Shown in pieces: positions 7,612 through 14,645 of a stretch of 14,675 bases of DNA. Location: positions 1,947-16,621 of the forward strand of contig WOZL01000034.1 in assembly GCA_011620305.1 (NCBI GenBank), in the 5' to 3' direction. The position numbers and the translations under genes were made by a program. Position 1 is the first letter of the stretch, and the number at the start of each line of letters is the position of its first letter. The notes below the pieces were generated by a model that had not been told where the DNA came from, made no database searches, and saw nothing but the letters and a program-made list of their open reading frames with translations. Origin of the DNA: Candidatus Dojkabacteria bacterium (GTDB lineage Bacteria > Patescibacteriota > Dojkabacteria > SC72).

Positions 7612-9498
7612 TTAATCTTCATCTACAACCTCACCCTCCTTTACATCTTCCTCTTCATCTTCCTGCTCTTTTTCTTGACTCTCTTTAGATGCCTTTTGAT
7701 ACATCTCCTTACTTACCTCTTGCATCTTCTTTGTTAGCTCTTCTGTCTTCTCTTCTACCTCATCCTCATCAAAGTCATCTTTACTTATTAATTCCTTTAA
7801 TTCATCCACATCTTCTTTCAAATCCTCTCTATCATCCTCATCTATTTTATCTTTTTGCTCATCAAGAAGTTTCTCAACAGTAAAGCATAGAGAATCTGCA
7901 TTATTCTTCTTCTCAATCCTTTCCCTTTTCTTCTTATCTTCCTCCGCATGTTTTTGTGCCTCTTCAACCATTGCTTCTATCTCATCCTCTTTAAGACCAG
8001 TAGACGCAGTAATTGTAATATCTTGTTTCTTGTTAGTAGCCAAATCCTTAGCACTAACATTCAAAATGCCATTAGCATCTATTGCAAAGGTTACCTCAAT
8101 TTGAGGAACACCTCTTGGTGCCGGGGGAATTCCATCTAATATGAACTTCCCTAATGTCTTATTATCCTCAGCCATCTCTCTTTCACCTTGAAGGATATGA
8201 ATCTCAACTGCTGGTTGATTATCAGCTGCTGTTGAGAATATCTGTTTCTTCTCTACAGGAATTGTAGTGTTTCTATCAATAAGCTTTGTCATAACACCAC
8301 CTAAGGTCTCTAGACCTAAGGATAGAGGAGTTACATCTAGTAATGTAATATCCTTGACATCTCCTCCTAATACTCCAGCCTGAATAGCCGCTCCAATTGC
8401 AACAACCTCGTCTGGGTTTACACTCTTGTTAGGCTCTTTACCAAAGAAATCTTTAACTTTCTTTTGGACAGCTGGCATTCTTGTCATACCACCAACTAAA
8501 AGAACCTCATCAACATCATCTACTTTAAGCTTAGCATCTTTAAGAGCTTTCTTAGTTGGTTCAATTGTCTGTTCTATTAAATCAGATGTTAATTTCTCTA
8601 AATCAGCTCTTGTTAACTCAAACTTTAGATGCTTAGGACCTTTACTATCTGCAGTAATATATGGGATATTAATATCTGTCTTCTCAGAGTTAGATAATTC
8701 AATCTTAGCTTTCTCTGAAGCCTCTTTAAGCCTCTGTAGAGCTGTTCTGTCCTCTTTAAGATCTACACCTTGCTCTTTTTCAAATTCTTTTGCGATATGG
8801 TCAATAATGATTTGGTCGAAATCATCTCCACCTAAGTGAGTATTGCCATTGGTAGATAGCACCTCAAACACACCATCTCCTATTTCTAATATTGATATAT
8901 CAAACGTCCCTCCACCCAAGTCAAAGATTGCAACTTTCTCATCCTTTTTACCCTCTAATCCGTAAGCTAGTGCAGCTGCAGTAGGCTCATTAACAATTCT
9001 CTTAACTGTTAAACCAGCTATTTTACCCGCATCTTTTGTTGCTTGTCTTTGAGAGTCATCAAAATATGCTGGCACTGTAATTACAGCCTCTTTAACATCC
9101 TCTCCTAAAAATTCCTCAGCATCTTTTTTAAGCTTCGCTAAAATCTTGGCTGATATTTCCTGAGGTGTATACCATTTATCACCCATTTTCACCTCAACAC
9201 CACCACTTTTTGATTCTCTCATTTCAAAAGGTAAGAGCTTTTTGTCTCTTTGAACCTCTGGATCGTCCCAAGGTCTACCAATTAATCTCTTTACAGAGTA
9301 AATTGTACCCTCAGGATTTGTAATTGCCTGATTTTTAGCAGGTTGACCCACTATTATTTCACCATCATCATTTGTTGCAACAACTGATGGAGTAAGTCTT
9401 CCTCCCTGCTCATTAGATATGATATTAGGTTTACCACCAGACATATATGCCATGGCAGAGTTTGTTGTACCTAAGTCTATTCCTAAAATTTTACTCAT
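7612..9498 (-). CDS. dnaK: Hsp70 chaperone DnaK
   Basis: Complete 628-residue DnaK, the ATP-dependent Hsp70 of protein folding and heat-shock recovery. The nucleotide-binding domain shows GIDLGTTNS (6-14), the [12 protein letters not shown] strand (169-180), DLGGGTFD (193-200) and GGMTRMP (336-342). The interdomain linker [13 protein letters not shown] is at 383-395. The substrate-binding beta domain follows (about 395-500), then the helical lid (about 505-610). A highly acidic tail ends EGEVVDED. The length of the actin-like domain indicates the bacterial, GrpE-dependent type, in keeping with grpE next door. It lies 22 bases after grpE with no promoter or Shine-Dalgarno between, so it should depend on the CIRCE-controlled grpE promoter. 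A hairpin follows the stop. No dnaJ follows, although dnaK-dnaJ adjacency is common. Confidence 0.99.
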   Translation of the reverse strand: MSKILGIDLGTTNSAMAYMSGGKPNIISNEQGGRLTPSVVATNDDGEIIVGQPAKNQAITNPEGTIYSVKRLIGRPWDDPEVQRDKKLLPFEMRESKSGGVEVKMGDKWYTPQEISAKILAKLKKDAEEFLGEDVKEAVITVPAYFDDSQRQATKDAGKIAGLTVKRIVNEPTAAALAYGLEGKKDEKVAIFDLGGGTFDISILEIGDGVFEVLSTNGNTHLGGDDFDQIIIDHIAKEFEKEQGVDLKEDRTALQRLKEASEKAKIELSNSEKTDINIPYITADSKGPKHLKFELTRADLEKLTSDLIEQTIEPTKKALKDAKLKVDDVDEVLLVGGMTRMPAVQKKVKDFFGKEPNKSVNPDEVVAIGAAIQAGVLGGDVKDITLLDVTPLSLGLETLGGVMTKLIDRNTTIPVEKKQIFSTAADNQPAVEIHILQGEREMAEDNKTLGKFILDGIPPAPRGVPQIEVTFAIDANGILNVSAKDLATNKKQDITITASTGLKEDEIEAMVEEAQKHAEEDKKKRERIEKKNNADSLCFTVEKLLDEQKDKIDEDDREDLKEDVDELKELISKDDFDEDEVEEKTEELTKKMQEVSKEMYQKASKESQEKEQEDEEEDVKEGEVVDED

Positions 9499-9520
9499 TA
9501 TTGTTACTATTAAAAATTAA

Positions 9521-10054
9521 CTATTTTGAAACTACAACTCTAGATGGACGGATAAGGACATTATCCAATCGATAACCAGGTTGTATTACATCAAAAATAT
9601 GATCTTTCTTACCTTCCTGAACTGTGGTTACTGCCTCATGTATATCAGAATTAAATTTCTCTCCTTTCTCTGGAACAAATTTCTCTAATCCCATCTCTTT
9701 AAGGACTTTCTCTAAATTCTCTATACTTGCACAGATACCATCTACCCAAGAATTAGTCTTTTCATCAAGATCTAGTTCCTGTCGACTCTTTAAAGCAATA
9801 TTTAAAGAATCAATTACAGGAATCAAATCTTCAGCTAAATTCTTCTTTGTCTGCAAAAATCTTAATCTTGTTAACTTCTCAGTATTCTTTTCTAGATTCT
9901 GATAGTCAGCAAGAGCTCTTTTAAGCTGATTAGTTATCTCTAATTTCTCATCTTCAAGAGTATCTATTAAATTGGCAAGCTCTTGGATCTGTTTCTCAAG
10001 CTTTTCTTGATTGATTTCCTCCTTATTATTTTTTTGATTTTTCTTCTTGCTCAT
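9521..10054 (-). CDS. grpE: Nucleotide exchange factor GrpE
   Basis: A 177-residue GrpE, which releases ADP from DnaK. A Lys/Asn/Glu-rich N-terminus leads into a long coiled coil (about 15-70, IQELANLIDTLEDEKLEI and following), the ALADYQNLEKNTEK helix typical of the family, and the C-terminal beta wing ending GYRLDNVLIRPSRVVVSK. The ATG at 10054 is preferred over an in-frame TTG immediately before it (10057), since ATG-AGC gives a normal N-terminus. The ATG stands only 4 bases after the CIRCE-like repeat and has no Shine-Dalgarno, so the whole predicted leader of about 25 bases is essentially the operator. It forms an operon with dnaK and is the middle gene of the hrcA-grpE-dnaK order, but has its own promoter. 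Confidence 0.97.
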   Translation of the reverse strand: MSKKKNQKNNKEEINQEKLEKQIQELANLIDTLEDEKLEITNQLKRALADYQNLEKNTEKLTRLRFLQTKKNLAEDLIPVIDSLNIALKSRQELDLDEKTNSWVDGICASIENLEKVLKEMGLEKFVPEKGEKFNSDIHEAVTTVQEGKKDHIFDVIQPGYRLDNVLIRPSRVVVSK

Positions 10055-10058
10055 CAAA

Positions 10059-10085
10059 TTAGCAGACAGATTAGGTAAGTGCTAA
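10059..10085 (-). promoter_or_regulatory. CIRCE-like HrcA operator upstream of grpE
   Basis: A 27-base 9-9-9 repeat with TTAGCA (10059-10064) and TGCTAA (10080-10085). On the mRNA strand the first arm is TTAGCACTT, eight of nine bases of the classical CIRCE arm. It abuts the -10 box with no gap and ends 4 bases before the grpE ATG. HrcA bound here would cover both the transcription start and the start codon region. Confidence 0.93.
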
Positions 10086-10114
10086 AGTATATGACCTGAA
10101 ATTGATTATGTCAA
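10086..10114 (-). promoter_or_regulatory. sigma-70-type promoter of grpE-dnaK
   Basis: Minus strand: perfect -35 TTGACA (10114-10109), 17-base spacer, -10 TATACT (10091-10086). The -35 lies only 4 bases beyond the hrcA stop codon. The predicted start is about 25 bases before the grpE ATG, inside the operator. Confidence 0.88.
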
Positions 10115-10117
10115 GAG

Positions 10118-10843
10118 TTAACTCCATCCCTGCATTGAGACCTGTAAAGCATTTCTAACCTCTTTTAATGCTATTACAACTCTACTGTAATCCATCCTCT
10201 TAGACCCAAGAACTCCTACGTAAGATTCTTTGCTTTCCCAGAATGGAGTTTTGATAAAGGCTATGGAGCATTCCTCTAAATTCCGTATTCCTGATTCCTC
10301 ACCTATTAATAGCGAAACTTTCGACCCACCATATTTCTGACACAATTTAACCAAAAAGCTTGAATCTTCGATAATATTTATCAAACTCCTCAATGTTTGT
10401 TCATTATTTAACTCATCATACCTTAATATATTGGATAGTCCCCAATATCTTAATATCCCATCTAGGACAACAAAAGCTACTGAATTAGTATTTTCTGATA
10501 AAAGCTTAAGAATAGAATTAGTTACAGAATCTCTATTAAATCTCTCTCTGTATATCTCCTGTTTAATCTCTATACTTAACATAGGATTAGTTTGAGAATC
10601 CTCTAACTGCTCCTTTACATACATTCTAATAGCCTGATCTGTCGGAAATCTTCCAGAAGACACATGTTTTTTCTCCAAGAATCCTTCTTCCATCAAAGAA
10701 ACCATCTCATTTCTAATGGTAGCGGAGCTAACACCAAAATCATACTTCTCTAATAGAGTAACAGAGCCAATTTCATCTGCACTCTCCATAAACTCTTTAA
10801 TTATTGCCATTAGGACTTCTCTCTGTCTTTCTGTTATATCCAC
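10118..10843 (-). CDS. hrcA: Heat-inducible transcription repressor HrcA (shortened)
   Basis: HrcA represses chaperone genes by binding CIRCE operators and is relieved when GroEL is occupied by unfolded protein. At 241 residues this one is about 100 shorter than the usual 340 or so. The N-terminal winged helix is intact: TERQREVL (4-11), recognition helix SSATIRNEMVSLME (39-52), and wing HVSSGRFPTDQAIRMYV (60-76). The C-terminal signature is also present: LLIGEES, then VGVLGSKRMDYSRVV at about 209-223 (family GPTRMDY). Compared from memory with Bacillus HrcA, the missing block lies between the winged helix and the VVLDGILRY strand, so the first part of the GAF-like domain and the inserted dimerisation domain are reduced. 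The start is GTG at 10843, 2 bases after the CIRCE-like repeat and without a Shine-Dalgarno; it matches the family N-terminus. It is autoregulated by its own operator and leads the hrcA-grpE-dnaK cluster. Confidence 0.95.
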   Translation of the reverse strand: MDITERQREVLMAIIKEFMESADEIGSVTLLEKYDFGVSSATIRNEMVSLMEEGFLEKKHVSSGRFPTDQAIRMYVKEQLEDSQTNPMLSIEIKQEIYRERFNRDSVTNSILKLLSENTNSVAFVVLDGILRYWGLSNILRYDELNNEQTLRSLINIIEDSSFLVKLCQKYGGSKVSLLIGEESGIRNLEECSIAFIKTPFWESKESYVGVLGSKRMDYSRVVIALKEVRNALQVSMQGWS

Positions 10844-10845
10844 TT

Positions 10846-10872
10846 TTAGCAGAAACTAATATTATCTGCTAA
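10846..10872 (-). promoter_or_regulatory. CIRCE-like HrcA operator upstream of hrcA (autoregulation)
   Basis: A 27-base repeat with TTAGCA (10846-10851) and TGCTAA (10867-10872). Pairing extends to 8 bp (TTAGCAGA/TCTGCTAA), the longest arms of the three sites here. It directly abuts the -10 box and ends 2 bases before the GTG start of hrcA, implying autoregulation and a leader made almost wholly of the operator. Confidence 0.93.
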
Positions 10873-10901
10873 AGTATATGAGAGTATTTGAAAAAGGTCA
10901 A
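10873..10901 (-). promoter_or_regulatory. sigma-70-type promoter of hrcA
   Basis: Minus strand: -35 TTGACC (10901-10896), 17-base spacer, -10 TATACT (10878-10873). It has the same geometry as the grpE promoter and lies back to back with the rplY promoter. Confidence 0.87.
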
Positions 10902-10921
10902 GATAAAATCAACAAATATTG

Positions 10922-10950
10922 TTGCGAAACCTTCTTTTCTCTGCTATACT
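10922..10950 (+). promoter_or_regulatory. sigma-70-type promoter of rplY
   Basis: TTGCGA (10922-10927), 17-base spacer, TATACT (10945-10950). The ATG of rplY is 10 bases after the -10 box, so the predicted leader is only about 4 bases. The -35 boxes of rplY and hrcA are 20 bases apart on opposite strands, making this a compact divergent promoter region. Confidence 0.75.
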
Positions 10951-10960
10951 TTCTTCTGTT

Positions 10961-11659
10961 ATGGAAAAGATAAAGCTAGAAAAAAGAGAACTTGTTGGAA
11001 AAAAGATTAAGAAACTTAGAGAAGAGAATCTTATCCCAGCAGTTATATACAATTCAAAAGGAGAAAGCGAGAATATCTCAGTAGATAAAGGTACTGCTGT
11101 ACAGCTATACAAAACAGCGACACCTACTACCGTTCTAGATGTTGAACTTGGAAAGAAAACAAAAAAAGCTATTGTTAAAGACTTTGATATCAATCCTAGA
11201 ACTGATCAATTACTACATGTCTCGTTTTTTGAGATAGATCCTAAGGTTAAAATGGATTTTACACTTCCATTCACTCTAAAAGGTATATCCCCTGCTGTTA
11301 AAAACAATATAGGTATTTTGGTTCAGATTTCAGATTCAGTAAGTGTAAGATGTAAAGTAGAAGACCTAATTCCCAAAATAGAGATTGATGTAACAGAGTT
11401 GGAGCATCCAGGGCAAACAATTACTATGGAAGATGTAGAGCTACCTGAGGGTGTAGAGTTAGTACATAAGGAAGATGAAGATTTACCAATTGCTACAATT
11501 ACACAACTACAGAAGATTGAAATACTTGAACCTGAAGAGCCAGAAGAGGAAGAGGGTGAGGAAGGAGAAGAGATTGAAGGAGAGGAAGGTGAAGAGACAG
11601 AGGGTGAGGAGGAAGAAAGCGAGGCTAAAGAAGGTTCTGAAGAAACTCCTAAAGAGTAA
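10961..11659 (+). CDS. rplY: Large ribosomal subunit protein bL25 (CTC/TL5 type)
   Basis: A 233-residue long-form bL25 (general stress protein CTC/TL5 type), which binds 5S rRNA in the central protuberance of the 50S subunit. The N-terminal RNA-binding domain shows the LEKRELVGKKIKKLREENLIPAVIYNSKGE segment (about 5-34) and the DFDINPRTDQLLHVSFFEI strand at about 72-90. The TL5-like domain follows, with LTLPFTLKGISPAVKNN-type sequence and HPGQTITMEDVELPEGVELV near residues 149-168. The last 46 residues (from about 188) are almost entirely Glu/Gly, an acidic tail common in this family but long here. An in-frame TTG start at 10919 would extend the protein by 14 residues, but it lies upstream of the promoter -10 box, so the ATG at 10961 is chosen. 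No Shine-Dalgarno is present. The next gene follows after 37 bases on the same strand. Confidence 0.95.
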   Translation: MEKIKLEKRELVGKKIKKLREENLIPAVIYNSKGESENISVDKGTAVQLYKTATPTTVLDVELGKKTKKAIVKDFDINPRTDQLLHVSFFEIDPKVKMDFTLPFTLKGISPAVKNNIGILVQISDSVSVRCKVEDLIPKIEIDVTELEHPGQTITMEDVELPEGVELVHKEDEDLPIATITQLQKIEILEPEEPEEEEGEEGEEIEGEEGEETEGEEEESEAKEGSEETPKE

Positions 11660-11662
11660 TTA

Positions 11663-11691
11663 TTCCAATATTTTTACTTACTATGTATAAT
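11663..11691 (+). promoter_or_regulatory. Probable promoter of the glycosyltransferase gene, predicting a leaderless mRNA
   Basis: A perfect -10 TATAAT (11686-11691) lies 17 bases after a weak -35-like TTCCAA (11663-11668). Only 5 bases separate the -10 from the ATG, so the expected start coincides with the A of the start codon. The poor -35 keeps confidence moderate. Confidence 0.5.
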
Positions 11692-11696
11692 CAGAT

Positions 11697-12635
11697 ATGT
11701 TATCTGTTATTATCACATCCTTTAAAGAACCCAAAACTATTGGTAAATGTATAGAGTCAATTGCAACTGCTAAATATTCTGGTATTTCTAAACCCTTTGA
11801 AATTTTACAGGTCTCTCCTGATAAAGAGACTCTTAGAGCTGGTAAAACTACTGCAAAAAAACTAGGATTAAGTGGTTCGGAGTATAAGCAGATTGAAGAT
11901 CCCTGTAAAGGCAAGCCATTTGCACTGAAAATGGCTTTAGAGAAAGCTAAAGGTGACATTATAATCTTAACGGACGGAGACACCTACTTTGATAAAAACG
12001 CTGTTAAAGAGCTCCTTAAGCCATTTAAGAATAAGAAAATCGGAGGAGTAAGTGGTAGACCAGTAGCAAGTGATAGTAAGGATTCACAAATGGGTTACTA
12101 TGGAAACCTCCTCGCAGACTCAGCTCATCATCATAGATCAACAGTTATGAAACCTGTTCAAAGTGGTAATTACTATATTAGTGATAAAGAATTCTTCCCA
12201 ATGAGTGGCTATATTATGGCTATCAGAAATATGAAGTTTAATATTCCTAAAGATGTACTTTCTGATGATGCATATATTTCATATGTTTTAAGAAATAGGG
12301 GATATGAAATAGGATACGCTCCTAAAGCTCGCTGTTTTGTAAAATACCCCAAATCCCTTAAAGACTATTTCAAACAGAAAGTTAGATCAATTGGTGGCTT
12401 TATACAACTTGAGCAGTATGGAATATTTAAGCGAGATAAACAGAGTAGAAGCTTCTCAATCGAGTTAAAATACTTCCTGTATGTACTTAAGTATCCTAAT
12501 AATATTAAACAGATGTTTTGGAGTATACTTTTCTTCCCTATACGCCTCTGGACTTGGATTAGAATCTTTTGGGAAAGAAGGGTTGTTAAGAAAGATTTTA
12601 AGAAGACTTGGGTTAGAGTTGAAAGTACAAAATAA
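11697..12635 (+). CDS. Family 2 glycosyltransferase
   Basis: A 312-residue GT-A-fold glycosyltransferase of family GT2. SVIITSFKEPKTIGKCIESI (3-22) is the nucleotide-sugar-binding start of the fold. ILTDGDTYFD (90-99) has the metal-binding D-x-D at Asp93/Asp95. VLSDDAYISYVLRNRGYEIGYAP (187-209) carries the acidic catalytic-base motif. KQKVRSIGGF (226-235) resembles the R-containing motif after it in processive GT2 enzymes. A hydrophobic/aromatic stretch at about 270-293 may attach the C-terminus to the membrane, with a basic end facing the cytoplasm. Donor and acceptor cannot be told from the sequence. A role in surface glycan or lipid-linked sugar synthesis is likely, possibly supplying the ligase-like protein elsewhere in the window. 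ATG start, no Shine-Dalgarno, 37 bases after rplY. Confidence 0.9.
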   Translation: MLSVIITSFKEPKTIGKCIESIATAKYSGISKPFEILQVSPDKETLRAGKTTAKKLGLSGSEYKQIEDPCKGKPFALKMALEKAKGDIIILTDGDTYFDKNAVKELLKPFKNKKIGGVSGRPVASDSKDSQMGYYGNLLADSAHHHRSTVMKPVQSGNYYISDKEFFPMSGYIMAIRNMKFNIPKDVLSDDAYISYVLRNRGYEIGYAPKARCFVKYPKSLKDYFKQKVRSIGGFIQLEQYGIFKRDKQSRSFSIELKYFLYVLKYPNNIKQMFWSILFFPIRLWTWIRIFWERRVVKKDFKKTWVRVESTK

Positions 12636-12696
12636 AGCTTTACACTTCTAACGATTTAAGATATTCTTTAAATAGATAATTTCATACTGCCTATCA

Positions 12697-13671
12697 ATGA
12701 ATACAACAATAATTATAGTTTTAGGAGCTTTAATCCTCATAGTAGTTATTGCTATCGTCGTAATATTAATCAAAGGGAAGGATCCAGATGAAGTAGAATC
12801 TTCGGATTCCAATACTTTAGGAAAGTCTTTTCAGGAAGACAGTATAAAACCTCCTAAAGAGGTTAAACCAGAGAAGAAAATGACTACACCTCAGTTACAT
12901 AATAAGGAGAACACATCTCCACCACCTGTGACTAAATCTCCCGTTATGAACAATCTAACGACTCCTCAAGAGACACCTTCAGCACAGACTCCTCCTACAA
13001 GTAATCCTATGGAGAATAAGGAAGAAACGGTTCCTACTGCAACACAAAATGTTAGTACACCTACAGAAATTCCAATTCAAAATACAATTAATTTAGGACA
13101 AGATATGTATAAATCTAATCCTTTACCTGATTCTTCAAAAATTAACAGTGACTTAGAGAACTTACAGAAGTCTTCACAGAATCCTGCACCAAAACAACAA
13201 GATCTTCCATCTCTACAAACGACTCAAAGCACAGAGCCCCCTGAAGAAGAAAAAGTTGGTAATATTAATAATGATATAAACAATGTACTTAATGCAGAGG
13301 GGAATAGTAGTACACCAACAACACCTTCCCCAGTTCAAGCCCCAATACCAACTCAATCTCCTCAACCAACTCCAGCTACACAAAATAGTGAGCAACCAAA
13401 AGTTCAAACAGAAAGTAAACCAGTTACACCAAACCCCATAAATACAACTGGAGAGAGTCTTGAGAGTAAAATTCCTCAAGCTCAACCTGTAAATACTCCA
13501 CCAACCTCTCAACCAAGTTCAGTTTCTCAAAACAGTACAAATAAAACAGTTGAAGATACAATTTCACCTGCACCACCTATTACTCCAGACAATATCACAC
13601 CTAAACTGGAAGAAAGTGGAACTGTCCCTGTTAATCCACCAGTACAGCCATCTCAACCAACTAATGCATAG
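12697..13671 (+). CDS. Single-pass membrane protein with long Pro/Thr/Gln/Ser-rich disordered region
   Basis: A 324-residue protein that I do not recognise. Residues 4-25 form one strong hydrophobic segment (starting TTIIIVLGALIL), followed by KGKDPDE. The remaining 290 or so residues are low-complexity and predicted disordered. They are rich in Pro, Thr, Gln, Ser and Asn with short recurring TPP, TPT, QSPQPTP-like runs, and have no cysteine and almost no aromatic residues. There is no sortase signal, enzyme motif or second membrane helix. If the tail is outside the cell it could be a wall-spanning or glycosylated surface stalk. However, the only positive charges near the helix follow it, so a cytoplasmic tail cannot be excluded. 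It follows the glycosyltransferase after 61 bases and ends 20 bases before a shared terminator hairpin. The reading frame is open and ends in TAG. The composition fits a real protein rather than a chance frame. Confidence 0.8.
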   Translation: MNTTIIIVLGALILIVVIAIVVILIKGKDPDEVESSDSNTLGKSFQEDSIKPPKEVKPEKKMTTPQLHNKENTSPPPVTKSPVMNNLTTPQETPSAQTPPTSNPMENKEETVPTATQNVSTPTEIPIQNTINLGQDMYKSNPLPDSSKINSDLENLQKSSQNPAPKQQDLPSLQTTQSTEPPEEEKVGNINNDINNVLNAEGNSSTPTTPSPVQAPIPTQSPQPTPATQNSEQPKVQTESKPVTPNPINTTGESLESKIPQAQPVNTPPTSQPSSVSQNSTNKTVEDTISPAPPITPDNITPKLEESGTVPVNPPVQPSQPTNA

Positions 13672-13689
13672 TTAGTTCTGATAGAATAT

Positions 13690-13714
13690 AAAAGAGGAGC
13701 TAATAGCTCCTCTT
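13690..13714. terminator. Bidirectional intrinsic terminator between the Pro-rich gene and rpsG
   Basis: A perfect inverted repeat, AAGAGGAGCTA/TAGCTCCTCTT (13692-13702 and 13704-13714), folding as a 9-bp G/C-containing stem with a TAATA loop. On the minus strand the stem ends in TTTT followed by ATATT, a fair U-tract, so it should end the rpsL-rpsG transcript 24 bases after rpsG. On the plus strand it lies 20 bases after the Pro-rich gene, with a weaker TTCT tail. Confidence 0.85.
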
Positions 13715-13738
13715 CTAAACCGTATACTTAAAAATCTC

Positions 13739-14206
13739 TTACCATCTGAAGTGAGCAAATGCCTTGTTAGCTTCAGCCATTCTCTCTACATCATTCTTTT
13801 TCTTTACAGCCTCTCCCTCATCGTTATATGCACTCATTAATTCAGTAAGAAGTAATTCCTTAAATGGTTGGCCACTCTTATTCCTAGCTAAATCTACAAT
13901 CCATCTAACAGCTAGAGTCTCCTGTCTTTCTGGAGTAACAGGTATAGGAATCTGATAGTTAGAACCACCAACTCTTCGTGCTCTAAGCTCTAAAGCAGGC
14001 CTAACATTGTCTATTGCCTGATTCATAAAATCAACAACATCTACTTTTGCTTGAGAAGCTCCCTCTTCAAGAGCATAGTAAACAATTTCCTCTGCTCTAT
14101 TCTTCTTACCATGTTGCATGACTTTGTTAATAAGTCGTCCAATTAATGGACTCTTATATTTCCTATCAACCTCTTGTTCTCGATTTTTAGCTTTTTTACC
14201 TCTCAT
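13739..14206 (-). CDS. rpsG: Small ribosomal subunit protein uS7
   Basis: A 155-residue uS7, the usual length. It is a primary 16S rRNA-binding protein that nucleates the 30S head and lines the E site. Typical segments are the basic N-terminus MRGKKAK, YKSPLIGRLINKVMQHGKKN near 17-36, the RARRVGGSNYQIPIPVTPERQETLAVRWIV beta hairpin region in the middle, and the C-terminal NKAFAHFRW. It lies 17 bases after rpsL and shares its promoter, the conserved str-operon order. In contrast to the usual str operon, no fusA or tuf follows: a terminator comes 24 bases after the stop. No Shine-Dalgarno precedes the ATG. Confidence 0.98.
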   Translation of the reverse strand: MRGKKAKNREQEVDRKYKSPLIGRLINKVMQHGKKNRAEEIVYYALEEGASQAKVDVVDFMNQAIDNVRPALELRARRVGGSNYQIPIPVTPERQETLAVRWIVDLARNKSGQPFKELLLTELMSAYNDEGEAVKKKNDVERMAEANKAFAHFRW

Positions 14207-14223
14207 ATTTCTCTATATAAATA

Positions 14224-14637
14224 TTAATCTTCTTCAAGCTTAGCTCCATATTTAGATCTAGCTTTCTTTCTACCTTCAACAGGTGCACAGTCATACTTAC
14301 CTCTTACGATAATATATTTAACACCAGGAAGGTCTCTCTTTCTTCCAGCTTTAACCAGTACAACAGAGTGTTCCTGCAAGTTATGTCCCTCTCCAGGGAT
14401 ATATGCAGTTACCTCCTGACCATTAGAAAGCTTTACTCTAGCTACCTTACGTAGAGCAGAGTTAGGCTTTTTAGGCGTCATAGTTTTAACCTGCAAACAT
14501 ACACCTCTCTTAAAAGGGTTATTAGCTAGGTCGTACTTATTCTTGATAGGATTGAAATCCGTAGCCAAGGCTAAGTGCTTCCTTTTCTTCTTTCTGGCAG
14601 TTCTAGGTTTTCTTACTAATTGGTTTATTGTTGGCAT
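14224..14637 (-). CDS. rpsL: Small ribosomal subunit protein uS12
   Basis: A 137-residue uS12 of the decoding centre. [12 protein letters not shown] (54-65) has the conserved Lys57 (E. coli K43 position). [27 protein letters not shown] (82-108) carries Asp102, the residue that is beta-methylthiolated in many bacteria. At the position before it, where E. coli has K88, this protein has Arg101. Compared with E. coli S12 there are about 13 extra residues at 20-40 before KRGVC, a length variation seen in several phyla, and a Glu/Asp C-terminus in place of the usual basic end. It is first gene of the rpsL-rpsG pair, with a promoter immediately upstream and no Shine-Dalgarno. The ATG gives the canonical [12 protein letters not shown] start. 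Confidence 0.98.
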   Translation of the reverse strand: MPTINQLVRKPRTARKKKRKHLALATDFNPIKNKYDLANNPFKRGVCLQVKTMTPKKPNSALRKVARVKLSNGQEVTAYIPGEGHNLQEHSVVLVKAGRKRDLPGVKYIIVRGKYDCAPVEGRKKARSKYGAKLEED

Positions 14638-14645
14638 AGCTAGGT

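Noticed and set aside
8426..8839. 137-codon plus-strand frame inside dnaK
   Set aside because: Complete overlap with the DnaK ATPase and substrate-binding coding sequence; a shadow of codon bias.
10055..10057. TTG as the grpE start codon
   Set aside because: An ATG follows directly. The TTG would only add one residue and lies closer to the operator.
10909..11193. Minus-strand open frame opposite rplY
   Set aside because: It overlaps bL25 and the hrcA promoter and encodes a Ser/Phe-rich antisense product with no plausible start context.
13213..13512. Minus-strand Trp/Cys-rich frame opposite the Pro-rich gene
   Set aside because: Trp, Gly and Cys runs are what the antisense of Pro/Thr/Gln codons gives; not a gene.
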